Assembly (NCBI GenBank): GCA_951213105.1 | Contig: OX578146.1 | Coordinates: 49,755,275-49,819,274 of the forward strand | Direction: 5' to 3' | DNA from: Amaurobius ferox | Taxonomy: Eukaryota; Arthropoda; Arachnida; Araneae; Amaurobiidae | DNA: 64,000 nt | Shown: positions 48,227 to 59,789 of the stretch, one piece after another | Numbering within the stretch: position 1 is the stretch's first letter | How the letters are laid out: the number at the start of each line of letters is the position of its first letter | Translations under genes and position numbers: made by a program | Notes under the pieces: generated by a model | Seen by the model: the letters and a program-made list of their open reading frames with translations, nothing else | What the model was told of the DNA's origin: nothing | Database searches by the model: none

Positions 48227-48880
48227 ACTTTCGTTATATACAATAATGTATAAGGAAAGTACTGTGAAGGGGGTCGAAAATTCGAATTCTAGTTTTCGAC
48301 GGGAGAGCACGTTTCAAGCACCCCTGATCACGAATCGAGCATTTTTCAAGTGATATCTGTGTGTGTGTGTGTGTGTGCACAAAAGTATGTGTGTATGTGT
48401 GAAAGTATGTGTCAGTGAGTCTGTGGAGACGATAACTGACGAACGAATGGACCGATTCGAACAAAATTTGGTACAAAAATCACAATCCGTTAACACTGGA
48501 AGTTTTTATATGCAATTGAATGTTCAGACCCCCCTAAATTTTCGAGTGAAATTTTGCAAAAATCGTCAAAAAATCAAAACCGCAAATAAAGTTACGCAAA
48601 TAGACATTTCTTATGTAATTTTTCATTAGAAAACGATTGACATAAATTTTAGAACGCTAACATGAACCGTTCTCGAGATATTGCACATTTTTTCAAAACA
48701 ATTAACAAAAAGTTATATAAAATAAAATAAAATATTTCCTATTCAGAAACATATTAACTTTTCATATATAATACTATGGGATAAATTGGGTGACATCATT
48801 CTCGTAGATCTTGCTCGTTCCATTCATGAGAAAATATACTTTGAGTAATACTTTTGTATTTGAACGACAATAGTCATTTA
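48227..48880 (+). mobile_element. Family A element, left part, interrupted by Helitron D
   Basis: Starts with the hairpin (one change, ACTTTCGTTATATAC) and runs in order to GACAATAGTCATTTA, where Helitron D begins. It continues at 51141. Confidence 0.88.
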
Positions 48881-51140
48881 TCTATTTAAATAAAATTGGA
48901 AATCTGTCTGTCTGTCTGTCTGTTTGTCCCATTATCACGGGAGAACGGCTGAACCGAATTTGATGAAATTTTGTGGGTAGCCTAGAAATAGCATCACTTA
49001 AAATTTAGTCTGTGTTTTGAGTTTCTACGATCAGTGGTTCTCGAGATATTAGTAAAAAACGAAATTTTCGTTTGTCTCATCATTACGGGAAAACGGCTGA
49101 ACCGAATTTAATGAAATTTTGTGGATAGTCTTGAAATAGCTCTCCATAAATTTAGTCCAAGTTTCGAGTTTCTAAGTCCAGGGGTTGTCGAGATATTAAT
49201 GAAAAACGGAACTTTTTCCTAGGAGTTCTACTCTCCAACTCCGTGGTTTATCCAAACGGAAAGGATGAAAATCATTTGTTTAAAACATCAAAATGAAATA
49301 AAACTTTATTTCCGAGTTTGGTGCAGGATTTTTGCATTAATTAATCACTATAGGAAGACATGAATTGTTTGAAACATGAATTTAAATGGAAAAACTACCT
49401 CCATGGTTCATCTTTCACAAACTTTTACTCAACGATGAAAAGTATAAAGAAATCAAAATGGCTATTTAATTTCGCATTTTATGAGGAAGGTTCTATCTGA
49501 TATGATGTTGCTAGGCAACGGAATGAAATTAAATGTGTCGTTAATATTTATTATTATTTTTTCTATTTGAATAATAAATAAATGGATGTAAAAATATTTT
49601 TTATAAATGAACGGTTTGATTGTTCTTTTAATTATATAAATTGCGAACTGCGTACATCACTTTCATTTACTTTAGCAAAGAAGTTTCAAGCTCATATATT
49701 GTGCTTAGCTATTAAACTCATATATTGTGTTTACCCAATAAATTCATTTAGCCGATTGTTGAAGCAGAAAAAGAGTAGAATGGGTGTATGTATCTTCTAA
49801 TACAATTTTAGTGTTTTCATTTAGTATATACAAACGGGATCAGGATATTTTATTCTTCAGATCTGCAAATTCAGAGCTACGAATTTAGCGGAATATCTCT
49901 AAATAACTTGGTAACTTTTCCAAATTAGTGGAAATGTCTCCAAATTGATAAAAATGACCCAAATCAAAGAATTTTTTTTTTTTTTAGAATAGAGTACTGA
50001 AATGATGTTTCTGTAGCATTTGTCGGTCAGTCCATCCATCCTACTTAGTAACACATTTAACGAATTTTTTTAATATCACCAAATTGATAAAAATATTTGT
50101 AAATCCATAAAAATATCATGGAATTGATAAAATCGCGCTTAATAAATGAAATTAATTATGTTTTGTTAGGGGATAGTATTGTGATGCTGTTTCGTCAATT
50201 TGTCGCAAAATGGGACTATCAGTTCTACAGTCCCACTTGGCGATAAATTTGGCGATTTTTTAAGTTATCGCTAAATTGACGAAAATGTCGCCAAACCTTC
50301 CATGGAGATCGCATTATTCAGACGATATGATTTCCATCAATTTATTTAAAGCAAATGATATCATCTCGCTTAGCAACGGATCCAATATGTTATGCGGCAT
50401 ACGATTTTTATTAAATCATCTCCGATTTGAATAATAAAAATATGTATATAAAATAAATTTCATTGACATTGAAGTTTTGACTGGATAATATCAATTACGG
50501 TCTTCAGGTTTAAACATCATTATTATTGATATTTTCGACGACTGTTGATTTAGGGATTATTGATATTTTCAAATTATTATGCCATTGTTTTATTATGACG
50601 AAAATTGTTGAAACTCGTATATAGTACGTTGTACGAGTAATCTTCCACAAATGCACGGGTATATCTTCTAATCTACGAGAATATAAGTAGTACAGGTATA
50701 TTGGCATATATTTTGATATATATTGGCATGTATTGGAATCAATTACGACGTTCTGGTATTAAGATTACGGGGATTTTTGATACTTTCAATTTATTACGTC
50801 ATCTCTTTTATTTTGGCAAATATTTTTGAGACTCATATTGCAATACGGGTAAGCTTCTACTAACACACTGGCATATTTTCTAATCTGCTACAATATGTAG
50901 TACGGGGTTGCATATATTGATTAAATTCCTTTTTTTTTTGTAAATTTGCTTACAAAAGGGGCCAGGATGTTTTATTCTTCAGATCTGCCTGTGAAGATAA
51001 TTTTGCATAGTGAGAACAGATATTCTTAAACTTCTCTTTATGAGCAATAAATTTAATATTTTAACAGAATTTGCACATGATTGCGAATTATAAGTTTCTT
51101 TGTATTATATACTCCGTACGAAGAACGGATATGCTGCTAG
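48881..51140 (+). mobile_element. Helitron D, non-autonomous, 2260 bp
   Basis: 5' end TCTATTTAAATAAAATTGG with a (TCTG)n run 25 bases in. 3' end: hairpin TCCGT (51113-51117), 7-base loop, ACGGA (51125-51129), then 7 bases and CTAG at 51137-51140. It is inserted between A and T of a family A copy without target duplication. Two CGGCTGAACCGAATTT boxes lie at 48945-48960 and 49090-49110. No Rep/helicase frame is present. Segments at about 49878-49985 and 50230-50310 resemble the family A core. Confidence 0.88.
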
Positions 51141-51434
51141 CCTGCTATAAGAATAAATTATTTCTCCGTCCATAACGCTTGAAGAGATGTTGGCGACGTA
51201 TATGGCGGGATGTCGCCAACTTGGCGACTTTTTTTAAAGGTTATCAAATTAAAGAAATTCTCGCCAAATGGATAAAATCACGCTTAATAAATGAAATTAC
51301 GACTAATTGATAAAAATTCAATATCTTTGTAAAAATATAAGTATCTACTATAAGAATAACCTATTTTGCTTTTACTGTAAAAGTAGTAAATACATTGCAT
51401 TATGTAATAAAATTTATGTGCTGCCCACATCAGA
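51141..51434 (+). mobile_element. Family A element, right part
   Basis: CTGCTATAAGAATAAATTAT to CCCACATCAGA, completing the copy begun at 48227. The first base is C where other copies have T. Confidence 0.85.
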
Positions 51435-51533
51435 TTTTTTCTTTTCGTATACGCGTTTCATTCGTTATTAGTTTTGATTCCTATCTGCTAAACAATATTC
51501 TACAACTTTGTGCATGACTTTATTCGTCTAATT

Positions 51534-52451
51534 ACTTTCCTTATATACATAATGTATAAGAAAGTATTATGACGGGGTCGAAAATTCGAATTTGAGTTTT
51601 CGACGGGAGAGCACGTTTCAAGCACCCCTGATCACGAATCAAACATTTTTGAAGTAATGTCTATGTGTGTGTGTGTGTGTGTCAGTGAGTCTGTGGAGAC
51701 GATAACTGACGAACGAATGGACCGATTCGAACCAAATTTGGTACAAAAAACACAATCCGTAAACACTGGAAGCCTATTGCTTTTATATGCAATCAAATGT
51801 TCAGAACCCCCCTAAATTTTCGAATGAAATTTTGAAAAAATCGTCAAAAAATCAAAACCACTAATAAAGTTACGCAAATAGACATGTCTTATGTAATTTT
51901 TCATTAGAAAACGATTGGCATAAATTTTAGAACGCTAACATGAACCGTTCTCGAGATATTGCACATTTTTAAAAAATATTATTAAAAAGTCATATAAAAT
52001 AAAAAAAAAATATTTCCTATTGAGAAACATGTTCACTTTTCATATGTAATACCATACGATAAATGGGGTGACATCATTCTCGTGGATCTAGCTCGTTCCA
52101 TTCATGAAAAAAGATACTTTGAGTAATACGTTTGTATTTGAACGCTAATAGTCATTTGTCTGCTGTAAGAATAACTTATTTCTTCGTCTATAACGCTTGG
52201 CGAGATTTTGGCGACAAATTTGGAGGAATGTCGCCAACTTGGCGATTTTTTGAAATGTTGCCAAATTAACGAAAATCTCGCCAAATGGATGAAAATGACG
52301 CTAAATCAATGAAAATGGCGACTAAATGTCGAAAATTCAGTATCTTGGAAAGAACATAAGTATCTACTATAAGAAAACCCTATTTTTTTTTCTGTAAAAG
52401 TAGTAAATTCGTTACATTATATAAGGAAATTCATGTGTTGCCCACATCAGA
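51534..52451 (+). mobile_element. Family A element, full length
   Basis: ACTTTCCTTATATACATAAT to CCCACATCAGA, with a short (TG)n block and a complete TCGCCAA core at about 52195-52290. Confidence 0.9.
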
Positions 52452-52632
52452 TTTTTTGCTTTGTTGTCAACTTCGTTATTAGATTATCCGCTAGAAACAC
52501 TGAAATCCCTTCTATTCTATCGGGCAGAGTCGTTTTTCTATAAATAAACCTAACGTGTACACTCGTTGACCTTACCTTACAACGTTATTAGAGGCGTTTA
52601 ACTTTTTTCTTACGGGTAGGACAGCGTCCATT

Positions 52633-52800
52633 CCAAGCGAAGAGCCTCCCAAAAAGACAGGTATTTGACATACACTATCCCAAACAGTTCGATTCCCCTT
52701 TGCAGGCATTGGCTTCACACCAATGTCTGCAAAGGGGAATCGAACTATTTGGGATAGTGTATGTTAAATACCTGTCTTTTTGGGAGGCTCTTCGTTTGGG
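52633..52800. repeat. Foldback element with about 78-bp arms
   Basis: CCAAGCGAAGAGCCTCCC on the left is the near-exact reverse complement of GGGAGGCTCTTCGTTTGG on the right. The arms stay paired to CAGGCATTGG / CCAATGTCTG around the loop CTTCACAC. Only a few mismatches are present, so this is young or maintained. No target duplication is obvious. Confidence 0.9.
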
Positions 52801-52954
52801 AACCCGTTAGCAAAAGGTTAAGAATTTTCCTTGGAGCCCTCTATACCGTGTTTAGTTTTCTATCTTCTTTGAAAGCAAATAAATTAAAACAAATACATTT
52901 CTTCTAAAAAACTTTTTAAATAATCGTGCCTTCAGTGTAAACAACTAACAAAAA

Positions 52955-53865
52955 TCTGATGTGGGCAACACATGACTTTCCTTATATAGTGCAATGAATT
53001 TACTACTTTTACAGCTAAAAAAACGTTATTCTTACAGTAGATATTTATACTCTTTCCATGATATTGAATTTTCTTCAATGAGTCGTCATTTTCATTGATT
53101 TAGCGTCATTTTTATCAATTTGGCGAGATTTTTGTTAATTTGGCAACAATTAAAAATGTCGCCAAGTTGGCGACATTCCACCAAATTCGACGCCAAAATC
53201 TCGCCAAGCGTTATGGACAGAGAAATAAGTTATTCTTACAGCAGATAAATGACTATTGGCGTTCAAATACAAAAGTATTACTCAAAGTATCTTTTTTCAT
53301 GAATGGAACGAGCTAGATCCACGAGAATGATGTCACCCAATTTATCGCATGGTATTACATATGAAAAGTGAACATGTTTTTCAATAGAAAATATTTTTAT
53401 TTTTTAATTTATATAACTTTTTGATAATTTCTTTGAAAAATGTGCAATATCTCGAGAACGGTTCATGTTAGCGTTCTAAAATTTATGCCAATCGTTTCTA
53501 ATGAAAAATTACATAAGAAATGCCTATTTGCGTAAATTTATTAGCTGTTTTGATTTTTTGACGATTTTTTCAAAATTTCATTTGAAAATCTAGGGGGGTT
53601 CTGAACATTCGATTGCGTATAAAAACAATAGGCTTCCAGTGTTTACGGATTGTGATTTTTGTACCAAATTTCGTTCGAATCGGTCCATTCGTTCGTCAGT
53701 TATCGTCTCCACAGACTCACTGACACACATACACACACACACCACTTCAAAAATGTTTGATTCGTGATCAGGATGCTTGAAACGTGCTCTCCCGTCGAAA
53801 ACTCGAATTCGAATTTTCGACCCCGTCACAATACTTTCCTTATACATTATGTATATAAGGAAAGT
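52955..53865 (-). mobile_element. Family A element, full length
   Basis: TCTGATGTGGGCAACACATG to GTATATAAGGAAAGT. The microsatellite is short (53724-53742). Confidence 0.9.
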
Positions 53866-54235
53866 AAAAAGCTGGGCGCATATGCGCTGTGAAAGATTTC
53901 AAATTAAAACTTAATCTTACAAATAGTTATCAAATTAGTAATATAAAAAATTAATTTCAATATCTGAGAATCCTAATACAAAAGAGCGGACACGTTTTCA
54001 GAATTCGAATGTTCTGTTAAACAAATTAGAATACAGAAAGCAATGAAATCAAAGTAACACACTTAAATCACTAAAATGTATTGTCAGAGATTTGCGTTTT
54101 ATTATTGTATGTATTATGGAGGTATAGAGTAACTCTAACTCCATGGTATGCATTTTGTTTCGCCACGTTCTCCTAACAACCGCGTAAAAAATATATATAT
54201 AATAGAACAGTGATGCTTAATATTGGACTCTTTTT

Positions 54236-54756
54236 ACTTTCCTTATATACATAATGTATAAGGAAAGTATTGTGACGGGGTCAAAAATTTGAATTCGAGT
54301 TTTCGACGGGAGAGCACGCTTCAAGCATCCCTGATCACGAATCGAACATTTTTGAAGTGATGTCTCTGTGTGTGAGTGTGTGTGAAAGTATGTGTGTGTG
54401 TGTGTCAGTGAGTCTGTGGAGACGATAACTGACGAACGAATGGACCAATTCGAACGAAATTTGGTACAAAAATTACAATCCGTAAACACTGGAAACCTAT
54501 TGTTTTTATACGCAATCGAATGTTCAGAAACCCCCTAAATTTTCGAGTGAAATTTGGAAAAAATCGTCCAAAATCAAAACCGCTAAAGTTATGCAAATAG
54601 ACATTTCTTATGTAATTTTTCATTAGAAAACGATTAACATAAATTTTAGAACGTTAACATGAACCGTTCTCGAGATATTGCACATTTTTCAAATTAATTA
54701 TCAAAAAGTGATATAAAATAAAAAATAAAAAAATTTCTATTGAGAAACATGTTCAC
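54236..54756 (+). mobile_element. Family A element, 3' truncated
   Basis: Begins with the hairpin and runs in order to GAGAAACATGTTCAC, where it is replaced by a tandem repeat. Confidence 0.85.
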
Positions 54757-55290
54757 ACGTATTTATTGATCATTCGTTTGGTTAGTCATTTGTGAGTCCC
54801 AAGCAGTTCTTTATAACCGTGTTTTACTATATTTGATTATTTTTCTTCTGCGATCAGATCGTAAGAAGAAAGGTCATACCTCAACAACAACAAAAGATCC
54901 TATTGCCCAGCGTTCGTCCCCTCCCCCTGTATTTTTTCTGTAAAACGTATTTATTGATCATTCGTTTGGCTAGTCATTTGTGCCAAGCAGTTCTTTATAA
55001 CCGTGTTTTACTATATTTAATTATTTTTCTTCTGCGATCAGATCGTCAGATGAAAGGTCACACCACCACAACAACAAAAGATCGTGTTGCCCAGAGTCCC
55101 CCCCCCCCCTGTATTTTTTCTGTAAAACATATTTATTGAACATTCTATGTTAGTCTAGTTATTTTTGGGTCCCTAGCAGTTCTTTATAACCGTGTTTTAT
55201 TATATTTAGTTATTTTCCTTCTACGATCAGATCATAAGAAGAAAGGTCACACCCCAATAGAAACAACAAAAGATCGTGCTGCCCAGCGTA
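54757..55290 (+). repeat. About 185-bp tandem repeat, three copies
   Basis: ACGTATTTATTGATCATTCG begins at 54757 and 54945, with a variant at 55127. Each unit carries GCAGTTCTTTATAACCGTGT, CTGCGATCAGATCGT, CAACAACAAAAGATC and a C-rich spacer (12 C at 55098-55109 in the second unit). Confidence 0.9.
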
Positions 55291-55907
55291 GTAGCATCTA
55301 CATCATTCACAAGTAGGTCGCGTCAGAACTCATTATCCACTTAGAACTTACTCCGCGGGTAACAAACATCCAGTCCTCATCAGAAGTAAACTGATTCGGA
55401 GGATGAGAAACTTTCTAGAAACAATTCAAACTGAACATCCTTGAAGAAAGAGAAATGGTTTTGGCAATAATTAGTTTATGTAAAGTCTCGTATTTACCGA
55501 TAAGTTGAATAAGTGGTTTCTTAGGACCCCCACTCCAGACTCCAAACTCTTCCACACTCAATTCAATTCAAGATTGCGCATTTTGACTCAATTATGTGAA
55601 TAATTATTTGTCTATATCAGTGTTTCTCAACCGCTGAGCCGCCCTGGCGTCAATTATACAGGGTTGCTAGATATTCTACTGGAATGTGTCGTTTTAGTCT
55701 TATAAGCATTTATTATGAAGAAATATTTCATAACGGATTCTAAGGAGAATAATATTCCTGTGTCGAAAAACTCAGTACTAGAAAGCAGGGTGGCAGATGT
55801 GAGCGACCAAGCAGCATTTACATTTTTAATATGAATAACAAATTGGTCAGCTGACTTCTGTGGTGAATTAGAATGGATATGTGTTTTTCTCAATATCGTT
55901 CGTTTTT
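55291..55907. other. Unassigned intergenic DNA
   Basis: No gene or repeat that I can support. Confidence 0.4.
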
Positions 55908-56699
55908 ACTTTCCCTGCAATACATGGTAATGTATAAGGAAAGTATTGGAATCATGCCGAAAATCGCAACTCGAGTTTTCCACGGATCTACACGTTTCGA
56001 GACCTCTAGAATACGAAAAAACCATTTTTAGCGTGACGTCTGTGTGTCTGTCTGTCTGTGTGTCTGTGCAATGTATGTATCCACTCTAACTCAAAACCTA
56101 ATAGACCGAATTTCATAAAATTTGGTAGGTAAAACTCGTTGGCGTGACCCTGGTACTGATTAGTTTTTGGTTCAATTCGGAAAACAAGAACCCGCTTTCT
56201 TTTGCGAAATGGCCCTCAAAAATCTCATGTATCCCCTCTAGCTGAAATACTAATTGACCAAATTTCACAAAATTTGGTAGATAAATCACTTGTGGGATAC
56301 TCTGGTGCTGATTAGATTTTGGTACGATTCGGAAATGAACAACCTGCCCTTTTTTACGAAATGGCCCGCAAAAATCGCTAATATCTAAAAAAAAAAGACT
56401 ACGTATGTTCAAACGTATCAATTAAATGCTTGTTTTATACTCAATTTTTGACGAGGGAAAGAATAAGAACAACTCTATTACTCTAGGACTAACAGTTCTC
56501 GAGATATTTGAGATTTTTTGCATTTTTGTTATGCCGCCTTTGGAAAAATGTCCAATTACCAAATAAAAGCAGAAGTTGAATTAAAAATGAAAATGTTGTG
56601 TTATTTTGTACAATTAAATTCAATTTAATGAGTTTTTAAAGAAATATAGAAAGAATAAATTCGCGTCTGCAGGGAAAGTCATGTGCTGCCCATATCATA
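55908..56699 (+). mobile_element. Family B element, full length
   Basis: ACTTTCCCTGCAATACATGG hairpin, (TGTC)n at 56040-56065, two ACCRAATTTCA segments, and the far end TGCTGCCCATATCATAT (diverged CACATCAGA). Confidence 0.85.
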
Positions 56700-58062
56700 T
56701 TTTTTTCTTTTTTACAAAATTACATCAGTAAAATCAATTTAATAATACAATAATCTATTTTATACTGAATAATATTATACATTTTTGGTGATCAGAATGG
56801 GATATATCAATGAAAAGTAGCACAAATTTATTGAATGGTGTTGGCCTAAGGAAATTACAATATAAACTTGTCTAAATGTAATTTTATATTTGTCAACATG
56901 CCTCATCATACACATATATGTACTATTATACTTTATGATTATATGATTATTAATTATTAATACTTATGTCAGTTTAATGTATGAACTTTATAAATTTTTG
57001 AAAGGTATTTATGACTAAATTTGTTGGAACCGGGCTCTCCTCATATAAAAAAAGTATTTACTATTAAGTACCACGGTCTTTCAAAATTTGAGAAACACTG
57101 GTCTATATTTCAGAAAAAAAGAATTGACGTGGGCAGCACATGACTTCCCGTACATAATGATGTAGGAAAACGGTAGGATGTCATATAATACAGATCCCCC
57201 CTGGTGGTAGCATTCTGAACCATCAGCTAAGTATCTGGTTACTGAAAGATATATTTTGTAACACAACGTCCGTTCGATCTAGGTCAAAACCCATCCAAGG
57301 CTACTAGTAGCTTCAAAGAAAAAAAAAATCTTCATCAAAGCTGAATTGATTTACGAAGAGATTCTGCTGTAACAGTTACGGATAATGAATGAAAAGATAT
57401 TCAACCTTGGATAGAACAAGGAAGAACGTTTTTATACGTGTGTCAGTGTGTGCGTAAGGCTTAACATCGAACGTGAACGGAAAAGAATTACATGTGTCGC
57501 GTTGCTTAATGGCGGCTTCGAAGAATAGCTCTGGACTTTACAATCTCAGCTCAGTGTCATGGGGTTACGTTGTAGCAATTAGGGTTTTGACAAGGACACA
57601 TTTTTTATTATGTTTATTATGTTTATGTGATTATTATATTATCTACTCTGTATTTTTATTTATTTTTTTATTTTATTTATTTATTCTTTTTTGCTGCGGT
57701 GGGGGCAGAGTGACAAAATTTGCGGATTAACGATGTGGTTCGAATGGCCAAGGTCGAAGAGAACGGGGTTTGTGGGTTGTATTGTAGTTATAAATCACTT
57801 CTTTAGAAAACTTTGTTTTAAAAAAACCCAGCACGTCCGCCGTGTTAAGAATTCAAACCACACAAGTTCCTTATAATGTCTAATAATGCTAATCAATTAT
57901 AAAAGATTGCATCTTCTTCTTCTTCTTCTTCTTTTTTTTTAATTCATATTTTTTTTTAAATCGTGCATTTTCTCATAAAAGTGGAGAAAAAAAAAAAGAA
58001 ATCGGAATTTTTTCAGATGTATTACAAACATGTAGTAAGAACTATAAAAATAAAGATAGTCG
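56700..58062. other. Unassigned intergenic DNA with one isolated terminal fragment
   Basis: GACGTGGGCAGCACATGACT at 57126-57145 is a detached A/B-type end. (CTT)n lies at about 57910-57933. ORFs at 57473-57730 and 57691-57876 have no recognised domain. Confidence 0.4.
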
Positions 58063-58269
58063 AAGTTGGTTAATTAAAATGTCTTTAATAAAAACGCCAT
58101 TAATGACGTACATAACATTACACAACCAGAGCGCTTTCGGACATTATTAAGTCCTTGCCACTGATGAAGGACGTAATAACGTCCGAAAGCACTCTGGTTG
58201 TGTAATGTTATGTACGTCATTAATGACGTTTTTATTAAAGACATTTTAATTAACCAACTTCGGTTGTCT
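58063..58269. repeat. Near-perfect inverted repeat with a hammerhead-like centre
   Basis: Arms of about 95 bp: TAATTAAAATGTCTTTAATA / TATTAAAGACATTTTAATTA, TTAATGACGTACATAACATT and CACAACCAGAG / CTCTGGTTGTG. The centre is 58137-58190. Inverted pairs of Penelope-type terminal repeats look like this, which is an inference. Confidence 0.9.
58157..58198 (+). ncRNA. Hammerhead-ribozyme-like motif
   Basis: In order: GCCA (58157-58160), CTGATGA (58161-58167), one extra A, GGACG, loop TAATAA, CGTCC (stem II, 58169-58184), GAAA (58185-58188), GCAC, TC with predicted cleavage after C58194, then TGGT (58195-58198), which pairs with GCCA as stem I. Stem III would be the minimal palindromic type that works as a dimer; here it is GCAC rather than GCGC. 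The extra A beside the core and that mismatch make activity doubtful. Confidence 0.45.
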
Positions 58270-58449
58270 TTATTTTTAAAGTTTTTGCTAAATTGACGTG
58301 TTTTCCATACAATTTTATATCTTAAGAATACACCCCCATTGCAGACGAGGCTGTCTAGAAATTGAAGCGTAGTAAGATATGCAGTTACAATTTTAATAAC
58401 TGAGACGTGTATTTCATAAAATTAGTAAAAATCTCAAAATATCAAATAG

Positions 58450-58735
58450 GGGGTGGGACAGCTAGTGGTTAGCCTGTCCGAATTGCACTCGGACGACCCG
58501 AGTTCCATTCCTGGTTTTGCCCAAAATTGTCCCCGTGTTCACGCGGAGTACGGGTACATGAAATATGTGGGTCCGTAAATCCTTTAGAAATGTTGGTGGT
58601 AAGAGAGGGAGGGTACGGGTCCTGTGGATGCTGCCTCCACTGGGTTCTGGCCTAAATTGGGTGGCACTGTCCCGACCGTTCAAATCAGGTACCTCACACT
58701 TTCGGGTAGGTCGGACGGTCTGGGTCGAACGAACA
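58450..58735 (+). mobile_element. tRNA-derived SINE, full length
   Basis: GGACAGCTAGTGGTTAGCC (A-box-like), GAGTTCCATTCCTGG (degenerate B box), body TGTTCACGCGGAGTACGGG, GGCCTAAATTGGGTGGC, tail CTTTCGGGTAGGTCGGACGG to GGTC. It shows the complete tail that inner units of the Helitron arrays lack. Confidence 0.85.
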
Positions 58736-59789
58736 AGCAAAATATTAAATAAAAATTAATAAATATTAAATAATTAATGTACAAGATAACCTAGTAACAT
58801 GTGCAACTAAACAAGTTGTACGAAACAAAGAGAAAATTCGGTTTGGAAGGCGAATTTCTTGAAATTAATTTTTCTCCATAGACTTCACATTATTTGACCT
58901 TTGACCTTAGATGTATGTCTCAGCACATAGGTTGAGATTTAAAATTCGAGCTTTGTCATTCAACATCGGTTGAGTTTTACTATGTCAACGAAACTTTCGC
59001 ACAGAATCAGATTTGAGTAGATGTTCCGTAAGCTACGCTCGGTGTTGCTTCAATAATAGCATCATTCATGGACCGATTTCGCACCTTATTTGGGCCCCTC
59101 AGTATCAAATACTGGATATCAACAATAGCAGCGAAATAATTGCTATATGCTAGAATTTTTCAAACCTCTTTTGGAACTGACAAATTTAATTGTAATCGCT
59201 TAAACGGCTTCTTGTTTTCCAAAATTTAGCTCACGCTATACGGAGTTGCAAAGACTAAGTTCATTGTCACGGCGTGTTCTGTGAAGTAACAAAGCTACTG
59301 GGGTGAAAATTTGTCTTCTATAAGAGAGCCAGCCCTATTCCTCCTTTAAATTTCAGAATTACTGTCACTGTCACCCAATCCTTCATTCAGTATTCCCATT
59401 CCGAGTTCCTGCTAAGACTATCTATGCCTGAGCAAGCAATGCCTGGAACTTTTTAAACTTCGTGAAAAACTTTAAGTGAAATACGCAATGTATAAAAGCA
59501 CAAATAATACAATAATGCAGCATATAGCTCTCTCGAGAATAGGCTCAAATTTTTTTTATCCCTCGCACAAAGAGTATTGTACTTATTGACTTCACCCTAT
59601 AGCCCAAATTGTAATATTTTCTTTTTTATGGCTACTTTTTAGTACATCGAAAACTATAGTGCTAACTCAGATTTCCATTAAAAGATTGTTCGCAAACTTT
59701 TAACTGAATGTATGGTAATGGCGACTGTGGCTTAAACCACTTTTCGTGATAGATGTATTTTTAGCTATTCAGTAGATTAAGTCAATTTT
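58736..59789. other. Unassigned intergenic DNA
   Basis: No gene, RNA or clear repeat seen. Confidence 0.4.

Noticed and set aside
54757..55290. CRISPR-like regular repeat
   Set aside because: Units of about 185 bp are contiguous and there is no short-repeat/unique-spacer structure; the organism is eukaryotic.
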